Origin: Phytomonospora endophytica
Lineage (GTDB): Bacteria; Actinomycetota; Actinomycetes; Mycobacteriales; Micromonosporaceae
Reading direction: 5' to 3'
Assembly: GCF_014202425.1 (NCBI RefSeq)
Contig: NZ_JACHGT010000004.1
Span: 384,997 to 448,996 of the forward strand
Length of the DNA stretch: 64,000 nucleotides
The notes under the pieces were generated by a model. The model did not search any database, was not told the origin of the DNA, and was given only the letters and a program-made list of their open reading frames with translations. The translations under genes and the position numbers were made by a program. Numbering within the stretch: the stretch's first letter is position 1; the number at the start of each line of letters is the position of its first letter. This document shows, piece after piece, positions 23,223-31,768 of the stretch.

Positions 23223-23289
23223 ATGGCGATGTGGTCCTCAAGGCGACGATGAACAGGGAAGCGTGGGTGCCCGTCATCTGTCGCCGCAT
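23176..23289 (-). CDS. Possible leader ORF overlapping the ribosomal-protection gene start
   Basis: A 37-codon ORF (MRRQMTGTHASLFIV..., ending in an arginine run) with the ribosome site CAGGAGAC seven bases before its ATG. It starts 67 bases upstream of the GTPase ATG and ends 47 bases inside that gene in a different frame. Better ribosome-site quality than the main gene suggests a regulatory leader peptide, as known for tet(M)-type genes. It could also be chance. Confidence 0.3.
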   Translation of the reverse strand: MRRQMTGTHASLFIVALRTTSPYEAAQHRDRRARRRR

Positions 23290-23390
23290 CGCCGTCTCCT
23301 GTCGTCGCCTGGCTCGGACCTGTCGGGGTCGAAGCTAGGACAGTCCCCGCCCGGCCGCAAGTGCTTTTCCGTGAGGTGTTCACGCAGGTG

Positions 23391-23410
23391 GGGCGGCCCG
23401 AAGGCCGCCC
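23391..23410 (-). terminator. Hairpin after the MDR reductase gene
   Basis: GGGCGGCC (23391-23398) and GGCCGCCC (23403-23410) form an 8-bp stem around a CGAA tetraloop, 21 bases beyond the stop codon of the leftward reductase gene. The rest of 23290-23431 shows no gene. Confidence 0.55.
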
Positions 23411-23431
23411 TCCCCGGCACCCGTCCGGTGT

Positions 23432-24433
23432 TCAGAGCCGGACGAGCATCTTGCCGGTGTTGGCTCCCCGCAGCACGCCGAGGAAGGCCTCGGGCGCGTT
23501 CTCCAGGCCGTCGACGACGGTCTCCTCGGTGCGCAGGCTCCCGTCGGCCAGCCAGCCCGCGGCCTTGCCGACGTACTCCCCGAACAGCGGAAGGTAGGAG
23601 CTGACGAGCATGCCGCGCACGCTCGCCTCCCGCGCGACCAGGCGGAACAGGTTGCCCGGTCCCGGCACCGGCTCGGTGGTGTTGTACTCGGCGATCGCGC
23701 CGACCAGGGCGATACGCCCGCCATGCCGGAGAGCGCCGATCGCGGCCTCCAGGTGGTCGCCGCCGACGTGGTCGACGTAGACGTCGATCCCGTCGGGCGC
23801 GAGGGCCGCGAGCCGACCGGGGAGGTCGCCTTCGCGGTAGTCGATGGCGGCGTCGAAGCCGAAGTCCTCGACGACCTTCCTCGCCTTCACCGGACCACCG
23901 GCCGAGCCGATGACCTTCGCGGCACCGAGCTTGCGGGCCAGCTGACCGGCGACGCTGCCGACCGCGCCCGCCGCCGCCGAGATGAACACGACATCGCCCT
24001 CCTTGACCGGCGCGACCTCGGTGAGCGCGGCGTAGGCGGTCAGGCCCGTCGTGCCGAGCGCCCCCAGCCAGTGCTCCGGCGAGGCCTGCGACGGGTCGAC
24101 GACCGTCGCGGTCGCCGCGTCGACCACCGCGTACTCGCGCCACCCGAGGAAGTGGACGACGTGGGCACCGACGGCGATGCCGGAGCGGGAGGCGACGACC
24201 TCGCCGTAGGCGCTTCCCTCCATCGGCGCGTCGAGCGCGAACGGCGGGATGTAGGAGGGCGCGTCGTTCATGCGGCCCCTCATGTACGGGTCGACCGAGA
24301 TCCAGGTGTTGCGGACCAGGATCTGGCCTTCGGCGAGGTCGGGCACCTCGGCGGTGACCAGCCGGAAGTGCTCGGCGGCGGGCTCGCCGACGGGGCGGGC
24401 GGCCAGGTGGATCTCGCGGGATGCGACGTTCAT
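23432..24433 (-). CDS. NADP-dependent oxidoreductase (zinc-free MDR, PTGR/CurA type)
   Basis: A 333-residue medium-chain reductase of the leukotriene B4 12-hydroxydehydrogenase/CurA group, which reduces alpha,beta-unsaturated ketones and aldehydes with NADPH. Visible are NTWISVDPYMRGRMND (about 41-56), the glycine-rich motif AAAGAVGSVAGQLARKLG, and YVDHVGGDHLEAA; the zinc ligands of alcohol dehydrogenases are absent. The ATG at 24433 is supported by GAGAGG seven bases upstream. It diverges from the AfsR-like regulator gene with a candidate SARP site between them. Confidence 0.9.
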   Translation of the reverse strand: MNVASREIHLAARPVGEPAAEHFRLVTAEVPDLAEGQILVRNTWISVDPYMRGRMNDAPSYIPPFALDAPMEGSAYGEVVASRSGIAVGAHVVHFLGWREYAVVDAATATVVDPSQASPEHWLGALGTTGLTAYAALTEVAPVKEGDVVFISAAAGAVGSVAGQLARKLGAAKVIGSAGGPVKARKVVEDFGFDAAIDYREGDLPGRLAALAPDGIDVYVDHVGGDHLEAAIGALRHGGRIALVGAIAEYNTTEPVPGPGNLFRLVAREASVRGMLVSSYLPLFGEYVGKAAGWLADGSLRTEETVVDGLENAPEAFLGVLRGANTGKMLVRL

Positions 24434-24489
24434 GCCGGTGCCTCTCAACAGGGGTTTCTCGCTGACGGACACCACATTGCGGGGGCCCG

Positions 24490-24507
24490 CTGTCGGTTTC
24501 CTGTCGG
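24490..24507. promoter_or_regulatory. Direct heptamer repeats, candidate SARP binding site
   Basis: CTGTCGG at 24490-24496 and again at 24501-24507 are separated by exactly 4 bases, giving the 11-bp periodic direct repeats that SARP-type activators bind. A degenerate third copy CTGACGG lies at 24462-24468. The site lies between the MDR reductase and the SARP regulator genes, so either could be controlled. Confidence 0.5.
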
Positions 24508-24545
24508 CCGGCCGAGGGGTGATCGACAGCGGCTAGGGTTGCCCG

Positions 24546-27542
24546 GTGAAATTCGGGGTGCTGGGGGCGGTCGGCGCGTGGACCGACGACGGCGTGCGCG
24601 TCGAGATCCCCGAGGCGAAGGTCCGCACGCTGCTGGCGATCCTGCTGACCGTGCCGGGGAAGGTCGTGTCCGCCGACCGGCTCATCCGCGAACTCTGGGA
24701 CGGCGACGAACCGCCCGCGAACCCGAACAACGCCCTCCAGCACAAGGTCTCCCAGCTGCGGAGGGTCTTCGACGCCGCCGAACCCGGCGCGCGGAAGCTC
24801 ATCGCGCACCGGCCGCCGGGCTACCTGCTCGACGTCGCCGAGGACGCCGTGGACGCCGGGCGCTTCCGGGGCCTCCTGCGGGAGGCACGGGCGACCGAGG
24901 ACCCGGCCGGGCGGGAAACCCTGCTCGCCGAGGCCCTCGCGCACTGGACCGACCCCGAACCCGGAACCCGCTGGGCCGAGACCGCCGGACACGTCGAGGA
25001 CGCGCGCCGGGCCGTGGAGGAACTCGCCGAGACCCGCCTCGAACTCGGTCGCCACGAAGACGCCCTGGAGGCGATCGGCCGGCTCGTCACCGCCGAACCG
25101 CTGCGTCCGCGCGCCCTGGCGGCCCACATGCGCGCCCTCGCCGGACTCGGCAGGCACGGCGAGGCCGCCGACGGCTACTCCCGCCACCGCGAGCTCCTCG
25201 CCGAGGACAGCGGCCTCGACCCCTCGCCCGAGCTCACCGAGCTGCACCGCGCGATTCTCCGGCAGGACCCGGCGCTCGCCCCCGCCGGACCGCCGCGCAC
25301 GAACCTTCCCGCGCCGGTCGGCGCGCTCATCGGCCGGGAGGCCGAACTCGCGTCCGTCCACAAGGGACTCGCGTCGACCCGCCTGGTCACCCTGGCCGGA
25401 CCCGGCGGCGTCGGCAAGACCCGCCTCGCCGTCGAAGCCGCCCGCGCCTTCACCGACCGCCCCGTCTGGTTCCTCGACCTCGCCACCCTCCCCACGCACG
25501 CCGGCCGGGAAATCCTGACCGGCGCGCTCGCCGCCGCCCTCGGCCTGTCCGGCGAGGCCTCCGCCGACCCGGCCCTCGCCCTGCGTACCGGCCCGGTCCT
25601 GCTCGTCGTCGACAACTGCGAGCACGTCATCGACGCCGCCGCCTCCGTCTGCGCGCACCTGCTCGCCGCGGCGCCGGAGCTGCGCGTACTCGCCACGAGC
25701 CGCGAACCCCTCGCCGTCGCCGGTGAGGCCGTCCGGCAGATCGCGCCCCTGCCGCCCGACGCCGCCGCCGAACTGTTCCGCAGTCGCGCGACCGTCCCGT
25801 CCGGCACGGACGCCGACCGGGCCGTCGCGTCCATCGTCACCCGGCTCGACGGCATCCCCCTCGCCCTCGAACTCGCCGCCACCCGCGTCCGCACCCTCGG
25901 CCTGCACGGACTCGCCCACCGCCTCGGCGACCGCTTCACAGTCCTCACCGGCGGCCCCCGCGACGCCCCCGACCGCCAGCGGACCCTGCGCGCGATGATC
26001 GACTGGAGCTGGGAACTGGCCACCGTCCCCGAGCGCACGGCACTGCGTCGCCTGTCCGTCTTCGCCGGAAGCTGGACCGCCGAGGCCGCCGAGGCGGTCA
26101 CCGGCCTCGACCTCCTCGACGTCCTGCCCCGCCTGGCCGACCGCTCACTGGTCACGACCGTCGACGCCCCCGGCGGCACCCGCCACCGCCTCCTCGAAAC
26201 CATCCGCGCCTACGCCGCCGAACGCCTCGACGAGGCGGGGGAGACTCACCAGATCCGTCTGCGGCATCTCGATCACCATCTCGCCGAAGCCACCCGCCAC
26301 ACCGCCCTCCCCGAGCGGCTGACCATCACCGACACCGAGGCCGCCGACCTCCACGCCGCCCTCGGCAACGCCGTCGCCGAAGGCGACGAGCGGGCGCGCG
26401 TGCTCGCCGACGCGCTCGCCTGGCCGTGGATTCTGCGCGGCCGCTACGCCGAGGCCGCGCGCGGCCTCGAAACCGTCCTCGCCCTCGGCGAAGACCCGAA
26501 ACTGCGGGTCTGGCGAACGGGCGCCGGGCTCCTCGCCGGGGAGACCACCGAGGCCGACCTGTCCGCACTCGCCGAGGCCGTCGAGGACAAGGAACGGCCC
26601 TGGGCGTTCTGGTTCCTGGCCCACGCCAACCGCGGCTTCGGTGACCTGGACACCACGGCCGCCTTGACCGACCGGGCGATCGCGTTGTGCGAGGACGGCT
26701 CACCCCGCCGGTGGGCGCTCGCCGTCCGGGCCACGATCCGCCGGGCACAGGGAGACCTGGCCGGGGCCGAGCAGGACGCCGCGGCGGCCGCGCGGTACGC
26801 CGAAACGCCCGGCGGCGACCCCTGGCTGAAACTCAGCGCCACCAACACCCTCGCCGAACTCGCCGAGATCCGCGGCGACCACGACCGCGCCGAACGCCTC
26901 CACGCCACAGGCCTGCGCGTCGCCGAGGAGCTGGGCCTGTGGGTCGACGCCTCATTCCGCCTCTCGGGTCTCGGCCGCATCGCCCTCCTGCGCGGCGACC
27001 ACGCCACCGCCGACGAGCGCCACCGCCGGGCCGCCGACCTCGCCCGCGCCCAAGGCCACGTCGTCGCCGAGGAGTTCGCCGAGGTCGGTCTCGCCCTCTC
27101 CGCCCGCCGCCGGGGCCGCTTCGCCGAAGCCGAGACCCTCCTGTCCCGCTGGGTCGACTGGCTGCGGACCGTCGACGGCGAACCCGGCCTCGCCCTCGTC
27201 CTCGCCGAACTCGGCTTCGCCGCCGAGCAGCGCGGCGACACGGCGAAAGCACTCCGTCTCCACCGCGACGGCCTCGCCGCCGCCCGCCGGATCGGCGACC
27301 CGCGCGCCGTCGCGCTCGCCGTCGAGGGACTGGCCGGGGCCCACGCCGCCGACGGTGGGCACACCGAGGCCGCGCGGCTCCTCGGGGCCGCGACGGCACT
27401 CCGCGAGTCCGTCGGCGCTCCGCTTCCCGAAGGCGAACGCGGCGACGTCGACCGCATCGCCACGGTGATCCGGGAGGCCCTGGGGGAGGGGCGTTTCCGC
27501 GCCGAACTCGCCCTCGCGCCCGACCCGGATACCGTGTCCTGA
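24546..27542 (+). CDS. AfsR/SARP-family transcriptional regulator with NB-ARC and TPR domains
   Basis: A 998-residue regulator. Order: OmpR-type winged helix (about 1-90, LIRELWDGDEPPANPNNAL), bacterial transcriptional activation domain (about 95-240), NB-ARC ATPase with P-loop GPGGVGKTR near 284 and LLVVDNCEH, a winged linker with RTLRAMIDWSWEL, then TPR-like helical repeats (about 640-980). Such proteins activate secondary metabolism or stress genes. GTG start. It is followed without a gap by a DUF6221 gene and diverges from the MDR reductase, its likeliest target. Confidence 0.92.
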   Translation: MKFGVLGAVGAWTDDGVRVEIPEAKVRTLLAILLTVPGKVVSADRLIRELWDGDEPPANPNNALQHKVSQLRRVFDAAEPGARKLIAHRPPGYLLDVAEDAVDAGRFRGLLREARATEDPAGRETLLAEALAHWTDPEPGTRWAETAGHVEDARRAVEELAETRLELGRHEDALEAIGRLVTAEPLRPRALAAHMRALAGLGRHGEAADGYSRHRELLAEDSGLDPSPELTELHRAILRQDPALAPAGPPRTNLPAPVGALIGREAELASVHKGLASTRLVTLAGPGGVGKTRLAVEAARAFTDRPVWFLDLATLPTHAGREILTGALAAALGLSGEASADPALALRTGPVLLVVDNCEHVIDAAASVCAHLLAAAPELRVLATSREPLAVAGEAVRQIAPLPPDAAAELFRSRATVPSGTDADRAVASIVTRLDGIPLALELAATRVRTLGLHGLAHRLGDRFTVLTGGPRDAPDRQRTLRAMIDWSWELATVPERTALRRLSVFAGSWTAEAAEAVTGLDLLDVLPRLADRSLVTTVDAPGGTRHRLLETIRAYAAERLDEAGETHQIRLRHLDHHLAEATRHTALPERLTITDTEAADLHAALGNAVAEGDERARVLADALAWPWILRGRYAEAARGLETVLALGEDPKLRVWRTGAGLLAGETTEADLSALAEAVEDKERPWAFWFLAHANRGFGDLDTTAALTDRAIALCEDGSPRRWALAVRATIRRAQGDLAGAEQDAAAAARYAETPGGDPWLKLSATNTLAELAEIRGDHDRAERLHATGLRVAEELGLWVDASFRLSGLGRIALLRGDHATADERHRRAADLARAQGHVVAEEFAEVGLALSARRRGRFAEAETLLSRWVDWLRTVDGEPGLALVLAELGFAAEQRGDTAKALRLHRDGLAAARRIGDPRAVALAVEGLAGAHAADGGHTEAARLLGAATALRESVGAPLPEGERGDVDRIATVIREALGEGRFRAELALAPDPDTVS

Positions 27543-28079
27543 ATGGACCTCGCCGCCTTCCTGCGCGCCCGCGTCGGCGAGGACGCGGCGGTCGCGCACG
27601 CCGCCTCGCACCCCGACCAGGACCGCGACGGCGACCCGCGCTTCCCGGTCGGCGCCGACGAGAGCTGGCACTGGGTCCGTGACGGCGAATCCGAGCCGCT
27701 GAAGGGCGCGACCGGCTTCGCTCCGCGCGAAGGCGCGCAGGGTGGCCACCAGTGGGTCCATCACGACGGCCGCCAGAGGTGGGCGCACACCGCGATCCCC
27801 GGCGCGCAGGAGCTGCGCCTCGAAAGCCGCAACCGGTACATGCTCAGGGCGTCCCCGGACTGGGCGCCGCACTGGGTCCTGGACGCCCCCAGGGGCCTGA
27901 CCTACGGCGTCGCCGCACACATCGCCGTGCACGACCCGGTGCGGGTGCTGTCGGAGGTCGCCGCCAAGCTCCGGATCATCGAGGCCTTCGAGGCCGGTGG
28001 CGTCCCCGAGTACGTGCTGCGCGTCCTGGCGTGGCCCTACCGGGGCCATCCCGACTACGACGCGTCCTGGAACGGCTGA
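27543..28079 (+). CDS. DUF6221-family protein
   Basis: A 178-residue soluble protein. The start MDLAAFLRARVGEDAAVAHA and the C-terminal block HIAVHDPVRVLSEVAAKLRII followed by VLAWPYRGHPDYDASW match the DUF6221 actinobacterial family, often phage- or chromosome-encoded and of unknown role. The ATG follows the AfsR stop codon directly, so the two are co-transcribed. Its last 25 bases overlap the end of the convergent hydrolase gene. Confidence 0.75.
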   Translation: MDLAAFLRARVGEDAAVAHAASHPDQDRDGDPRFPVGADESWHWVRDGESEPLKGATGFAPREGAQGGHQWVHHDGRQRWAHTAIPGAQELRLESRNRYMLRASPDWAPHWVLDAPRGLTYGVAAHIAVHDPVRVLSEVAAKLRIIEAFEAGGVPEYVLRVLAWPYRGHPDYDASWNG

Positions 28080-28855
28080 CCTTCCGCCCGTGCGATCGGC
28101 ATCATCGTGGCGACCGCGTCGGTGGTGAGGAAGTCGGTGACCACGCGCGTGTAAGGCTCGGGCTTCTCCAGGAACAGCAGGTGCGAGGTTCCCGGGATCA
28201 CCGCCAGCTCCGACTCGGGCAGCGCCCGGAACAGCTCAAGGGTGTGCTCGGCCTTCACCAGGTCGTCGTCGCCGAGGACCAGCAGGGTTCGTGCCGCCAC
28301 CCGCGCGAGGTCCGCCGCGGTCAGGCCCGGCTCGCTCACGGCGGCCTCGCCGAGCTTGCGGAGGACCGTGTAGATGTGCTCGGGCCCGTCGGGGGACAGG
28401 GCGCCGTACATCTCCTTGATCTGCGGCGGGACGAAGGGCTTCTCCTCGCCGAGGTTGTCGCCCGGCCCGAACAGGAAACCCTCGTTGGCGTAGGTGCCGC
28501 TGACCAGGACCAGGCGCTCCACCAGGTCGGGGCGCAGCAGAGCCACGCGCAGCGCGACCGTCGCGCCGAGGCTGTAGCCGACGAGCCGGACCGGGCCGTC
28601 GCCGACGATCTTCTCGATGAACGCGATCGTGTCCTCGGCCTGGAGCGCGATCGTCAGCGGGCCTTCGACGTCGGCGGTGCGCCCGTGGCCCCGGCGCTCG
28701 GGGAGGAAGACGTGGAAGCGGTCGGCGAGGGTGGCGAGGTTGCCCTCGAACTCACCGGCGTTGGACATGCCGCCGTGCAGGAGCACGAGCGGTTCGCCCG
28801 TGCCGCGCTCGTCGTACCAGGTGTTCACGCCGTTGAGGTCCACGTAAGCGGCCAT
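28055..28855 (-). CDS. Alpha/beta hydrolase
   Basis: A 266-residue cytosolic serine hydrolase. Oxyanion motif HGG (27-29), nucleophile elbow GYSLG with Ser95, and a probable catalytic His in GTSHLLFLEKPE are visible, with an Asp in LVLGDDD. Substrate (ester, lactone or C-C bond) unknown. Its divergent neighbour is the DinB-like gene; the intergenic region carries a TTGACA -35 element reading toward the hydrolase (28925-28920) and an SOS-type box. Confidence 0.88.
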   Translation of the reverse strand: MAAYVDLNGVNTWYDERGTGEPLVLLHGGMSNAGEFEGNLATLADRFHVFLPERRGHGRTADVEGPLTIALQAEDTIAFIEKIVGDGPVRLVGYSLGATVALRVALLRPDLVERLVLVSGTYANEGFLFGPGDNLGEEKPFVPPQIKEMYGALSPDGPEHIYTVLRKLGEAAVSEPGLTAADLARVAARTLLVLGDDDLVKAEHTLELFRALPESELAVIPGTSHLLFLEKPEPYTRVVTDFLTTDAVATMMPIARAEGQPFQDAS

Positions 28856-28939
28856 GTCTGCGACTCTCCTGAGGTGAGGTGATCCCGGAGAAGCCAGCTT
28901 GCAATAAACAACTAAGCTCTGTCAAGGCAAGCGCCAGAT

Positions 28940-28955
28940 TCGAACAATAGTTCGA
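28940..28955. promoter_or_regulatory. Perfect SOS (LexA) box motif
   Basis: TCGAAC-AATA-GTTCGA matches exactly the mycobacterial LexA-box consensus TCGAAC-N4-GTTCGA, which extends the Gram-positive GAAC-N4-GTTC core. It sits between the -35 elements of two divergent genes, nine bases before the candidate -35 of the DinB-like gene. Binding by LexA is inferred. Confidence 0.55.
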
Positions 28956-28963
28956 CTCATGTC

Positions 28964-28992
28964 TTGTCTCCGGTCATCGGCGCTTGTTAGCG
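28964..28992 (+). promoter_or_regulatory. Candidate promoter of the DinB-like gene
   Basis: TTGTCT (28964-28969) and TTAGCG (28987-28992) are separated by 17 bases, the standard spacing for a housekeeping sigma factor, and lie about 35 bases before the ATG of the DinB-like gene, next to the SOS-type box. Confidence 0.45.
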
Positions 28993-29026
28993 TGACCGGG
29001 TCGCCCATCGACGAGAAGGAGCCGAC

Positions 29027-29782
29027 ATGACCCTGTCCTTCGACCGCATCCGCGCCGAGATCCCGATCCAGACCGCGGGTTTCCTCGCCCTCGCCGAAGG
29101 GGCCGACCTGTCGAAGGGGGTGCGGGCCTGTCCTGATTGGACGCACGCCGATCTGATCCGGCACGTCGGCGAGATGCAGAGGATCCTGGTGGACGCCTTC
29201 CACACGGCCACCGGCGCACCCCGGTCCGGCGATCCGCTGCCCGCGCCCGAGGAGGTTTCCGAGGGCGAACTGACGGGTTGGGTGCGCGATGTCGCCGCGC
29301 GGCTCACGGTTGTCGTCGACACCACCCCCGCCGCCACGATCGTGAGCAACTTCGGGCTCGACGAGAGCGCGGTCTGGTGGGCCCGCCGCGCGCTGCACGA
29401 CGTGGCGATCCACCGCGCCGACGCCGCCTTCACCACCGGCGAGCCCTACGCGCTCGAACGCGAACTGGCCGAGGACGCCGTCGAGGAGATGTTCGACGTG
29501 CTGGAGACGGTCCGCGGAGTCGGCGGCCTCGCGGACCTGCACGGTTCCGGGACCATCCACCTGCACGCCACCGATGTCGAAGCCGAGTGGCTGATCGAGC
29601 TCAACGACAAGGGTTTCGGCTGGAAACGCGGTCACGAGAAGGCCGACGTGGCCCTGCGCGGCCCGCTCACCGAGATCCTGCTGGCCCTCTACCGCCGCCA
29701 GTCCCTCGACGACGGCTCCCTCGAAGTCCTCGGCGACGCCGAACTGCTCGACTTCTGGCTAGACCACGCCAGCGTCGGCTGA
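29027..29782 (+). CDS. Maleylpyruvate isomerase-family (DinB-like) mycothiol-dependent enzyme
   Basis: A 251-residue protein of the DinB/mycothiol-dependent maleylpyruvate isomerase superfamily. An N-terminal four-helix bundle (about 10-165) contains WTHADLIRHVGEMQRIL, whose His is the usual first metal ligand, and ARRALHDVAIHRADA with two more histidines in the HDxxxHR arrangement. The C-terminal SCP2-like part ends with VLGDAELLDFWLDH. It probably transfers or opens mycothiol conjugates. GAAGGAG precedes the ATG. A perfect SOS-type box upstream suggests DNA-damage control. Confidence 0.87.
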   Translation: MTLSFDRIRAEIPIQTAGFLALAEGADLSKGVRACPDWTHADLIRHVGEMQRILVDAFHTATGAPRSGDPLPAPEEVSEGELTGWVRDVAARLTVVVDTTPAATIVSNFGLDESAVWWARRALHDVAIHRADAAFTTGEPYALERELAEDAVEEMFDVLETVRGVGGLADLHGSGTIHLHATDVEAEWLIELNDKGFGWKRGHEKADVALRGPLTEILLALYRRQSLDDGSLEVLGDAELLDFWLDHASVG

Positions 29783-29784
29783 GG

Positions 29785-30333
29785 CTAGTCGCGCAGCCCG
29801 ACACAGTCGTGCCGCCAGAAGGCCTCGGCGTAGACGAGCGTCCCGGTCATCCACGACTCGTAGGCGGGCAGTTTGACCACCTGGAACGCCGGTTCGGGGA
29901 TCCGCAGCGAAGGCCTGCGGAACCCGTGCCCGCCGCCCGCCTCGAAGCCCAGCCGCGAGTAGTAGCCCGGGTCGCCCTCCAGGAACAGCAGCGGCCAGTC
30001 GCCGCCCGCCGCGGCGATCGCGTGCCGCACGAGCGCAGAGCCCACACCCCGGCCCTGTAGCTCGGGGAGCACCCCGAGCGGGCTGAGCACGAGCACGTCG
30101 ACGAGCCGCTTCGGCGCGTCCAGCAGGGACCTGGTCAGCATCACGTGCCCGACGACCTCGCGGTCGCGTTCGGCCACGATGGACAGTCCGGGCAGGGCGG
30201 CGTCCGACTCGTCCAGCGCCGTGAGCATGCGGGCGACCTTCGGCCCGTGGTCGCCGAAGGCCCTGGTGTGGACGTCGAGGACGGCGGCGCGGTCGACGGG
30301 CCGTTCGGCCCGGTAGGTGGTTTCATCTGTCAC
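29785..30333 (-). CDS. GNAT-family N-acetyltransferase
   Basis: A 182-residue acyl-CoA-dependent transferase. The GNAT fold is seen in VVGHVMLTRSLL, the acetyl-CoA loop LGVLPELQGRGVGSALV (about 86-102, pattern Q-G-R-G-V-G) and EGDPGYYSRLGFEAGGGHG, typical of the YhbS-like branch. Acceptor unknown. GTG start. It converges on the DinB-like gene with a 2-base gap and diverges from the second HxlR-SCP2 gene. Confidence 0.9.
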   Translation of the reverse strand: MTDETTYRAERPVDRAAVLDVHTRAFGDHGPKVARMLTALDESDAALPGLSIVAERDREVVGHVMLTRSLLDAPKRLVDVLVLSPLGVLPELQGRGVGSALVRHAIAAAGGDWPLLFLEGDPGYYSRLGFEAGGGHGFRRPSLRIPEPAFQVVKLPAYESWMTGTLVYAEAFWRHDCVGLRD

Positions 30334-30418
30334 GCGCGGAGCCTAGATCGAACCCGGCGAGAGCGCATTCACATATCGGGCGCGGAGCGAAGCGGAGCGG
30401 CGTGGCTAAGATCTGGCC

Positions 30419-31072
30419 ATGGCAAAGCGGGCATACGGACAGTTCTGCGGACTCGCGCATGCCCTCGAACTCGTCGGAGAACGCTGGGCGCTGCTGATCG
30501 TCCGCGACCTGCTGGTCGGTCCACGCCGCTTCTCCGACCTCCGCCGCGGCCTGCCGAAGATCCCGACGAACATCCTCTCGGCCCGGCTGAAGGAGCTGGA
30601 GGCCAACGGGATCGCCACCCGCCGCGTACTGCCCCGCCCGGCCAGCGCCGTGGTCTACGAGCTGACCGAGTACGGCGCCGAACTCGAACCGGTCGTGCTC
30701 ACCCTCGGCCGCTGGGGCGCGCGCTCGATGCTCCACCCCGGCCCCGAGGACATCGTCACCACCGACTCGATGATCGTGGCCCTGCGCTCGACCTTCCGGC
30801 CCGAACTGGCCGCCGGGCCGCCGCTGTCCTTCGTGGTCCACCTCGGCCCGGTCACGATCCACGCGAAGATCGCCGAAGGCGAACTCGACGCCGGCGCCGG
30901 ACCGCTCGACGACCCCGACCTCACGATCGTCACCGGCCCGGTCCTGCGCGACATCATGGCCGGCGCGGTCGCGCCCGCCGAGGCCGTCGACGGCGGGATG
31001 GTCCAGCTGACCGGCGATCCGGCGCTGCTCGACCGCTTCGCCGCGCTCTTCGCGATCCCGCCCGCGCCGTAG
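30419..31072 (+). CDS. HxlR-family regulator with SCP2-like domain (second paralogue)
   Basis: A 217-residue regulator with the same architecture as the 20637-21272 protein: HxlR winged helix at residues 1-105 (CGLAHALELVGERWALLIVRD, IPTNILSARLKELEANG) and an SCP2-like ligand domain after about 110 (FVVHLGPVTIHAKIAEGEL). The HTH halves are nearly the same and the C-terminal halves diverge, suggesting related DNA sites but different ligands. The divergent GNAT gene is the likely target. Followed after 29 bases by a DUF4240 gene. Confidence 0.88.
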   Translation: MAKRAYGQFCGLAHALELVGERWALLIVRDLLVGPRRFSDLRRGLPKIPTNILSARLKELEANGIATRRVLPRPASAVVYELTEYGAELEPVVLTLGRWGARSMLHPGPEDIVTTDSMIVALRSTFRPELAAGPPLSFVVHLGPVTIHAKIAEGELDAGAGPLDDPDLTIVTGPVLRDIMAGAVAPAEAVDGGMVQLTGDPALLDRFAALFAIPPAP

Positions 31073-31101
31073 CGTCGTACCCGCGTGGGATCGTCGGCGA
31101 C

Positions 31102-31725
31102 ATGGATCCCGAAGAGTTCTGGGGCGTCATCGCCGACGTCCGCGCCGGCAGCCTCCTCGCCGACGAGGCCCTCGCCGCGCACATCGCGGCCCTGCCCGCC
31201 GACGCCCCCCTCGACGCGGTCCTCCGCTCCTTCCACGACGGCCTCATGATCCGCCTGAAGACGATGACGCCCGCCGAACTGTGCGCCTTCGACGAGGCGC
31301 ACGACGATGCCCGGCGGCGGCTCTACCACTGGCCGCTGTGGGCGGCGGGCTACCTGATCGGCGGTGGCTGCTCCGACGACGCCTTCATGGACTTCCGCAA
31401 CGGCCTCATCGCCCTCGGCCGCGAGTGGTGCGAACGGGTCCTCGGCGACGCCGACACCCTCGCCGAACACCCCCTGGTCATCGCGGCCGCGGCCCGCGAG
31501 GACGAGGTCCTGTTCTGCGAGGAGCTCGCCTACGCGCCCGCCTACGCCTTCGAGGCGACCACCGGCCGCCCCCGCGACGAGTACTGGGCGCTGTACGAAC
31601 GCCACCGGGAAGGGAAACCGGTGCACGGGGCATCGCCCACCGGCCCGGACTTCGACTTCGACGACCGCGAGGTGATGCTCGCCCACCTCCCGCGGCTCAC
31701 CGCGTTCTTCTGGGCCGAGGACTGA
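31102..31725 (+). CDS. DUF4240-domain protein
   Basis: A 207-residue soluble protein. The start MDPEEFWGVIADVRAG and the core FDEAHDDARRRLYHWPLWAAGYLIGGGCSDDAF... with FRNGLIALG are characteristic of DUF4240, a family found beside WGR/HEAT proteins in actinomycetes and of unknown function. The ATG at 31102 fits the conserved N terminus; earlier in-frame starts overlap the HxlR gene. Probably co-transcribed with that regulator. Confidence 0.82.
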   Translation: MDPEEFWGVIADVRAGSLLADEALAAHIAALPADAPLDAVLRSFHDGLMIRLKTMTPAELCAFDEAHDDARRRLYHWPLWAAGYLIGGGCSDDAFMDFRNGLIALGREWCERVLGDADTLAEHPLVIAAAAREDEVLFCEELAYAPAYAFEATTGRPRDEYWALYERHREGKPVHGASPTGPDFDFDDREVMLAHLPRLTAFFWAED

Positions 31726-31768
31726 CCGTTCCGCGTAGAGACGCCCGTCTATCGGCGATACTGGTCGG

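Noticed and set aside
23274..25919. 881-codon frame across the MDR reductase and SARP genes
   Set aside because: Covers both divergent genes and their promoter in the wrong frame; no conserved motif.
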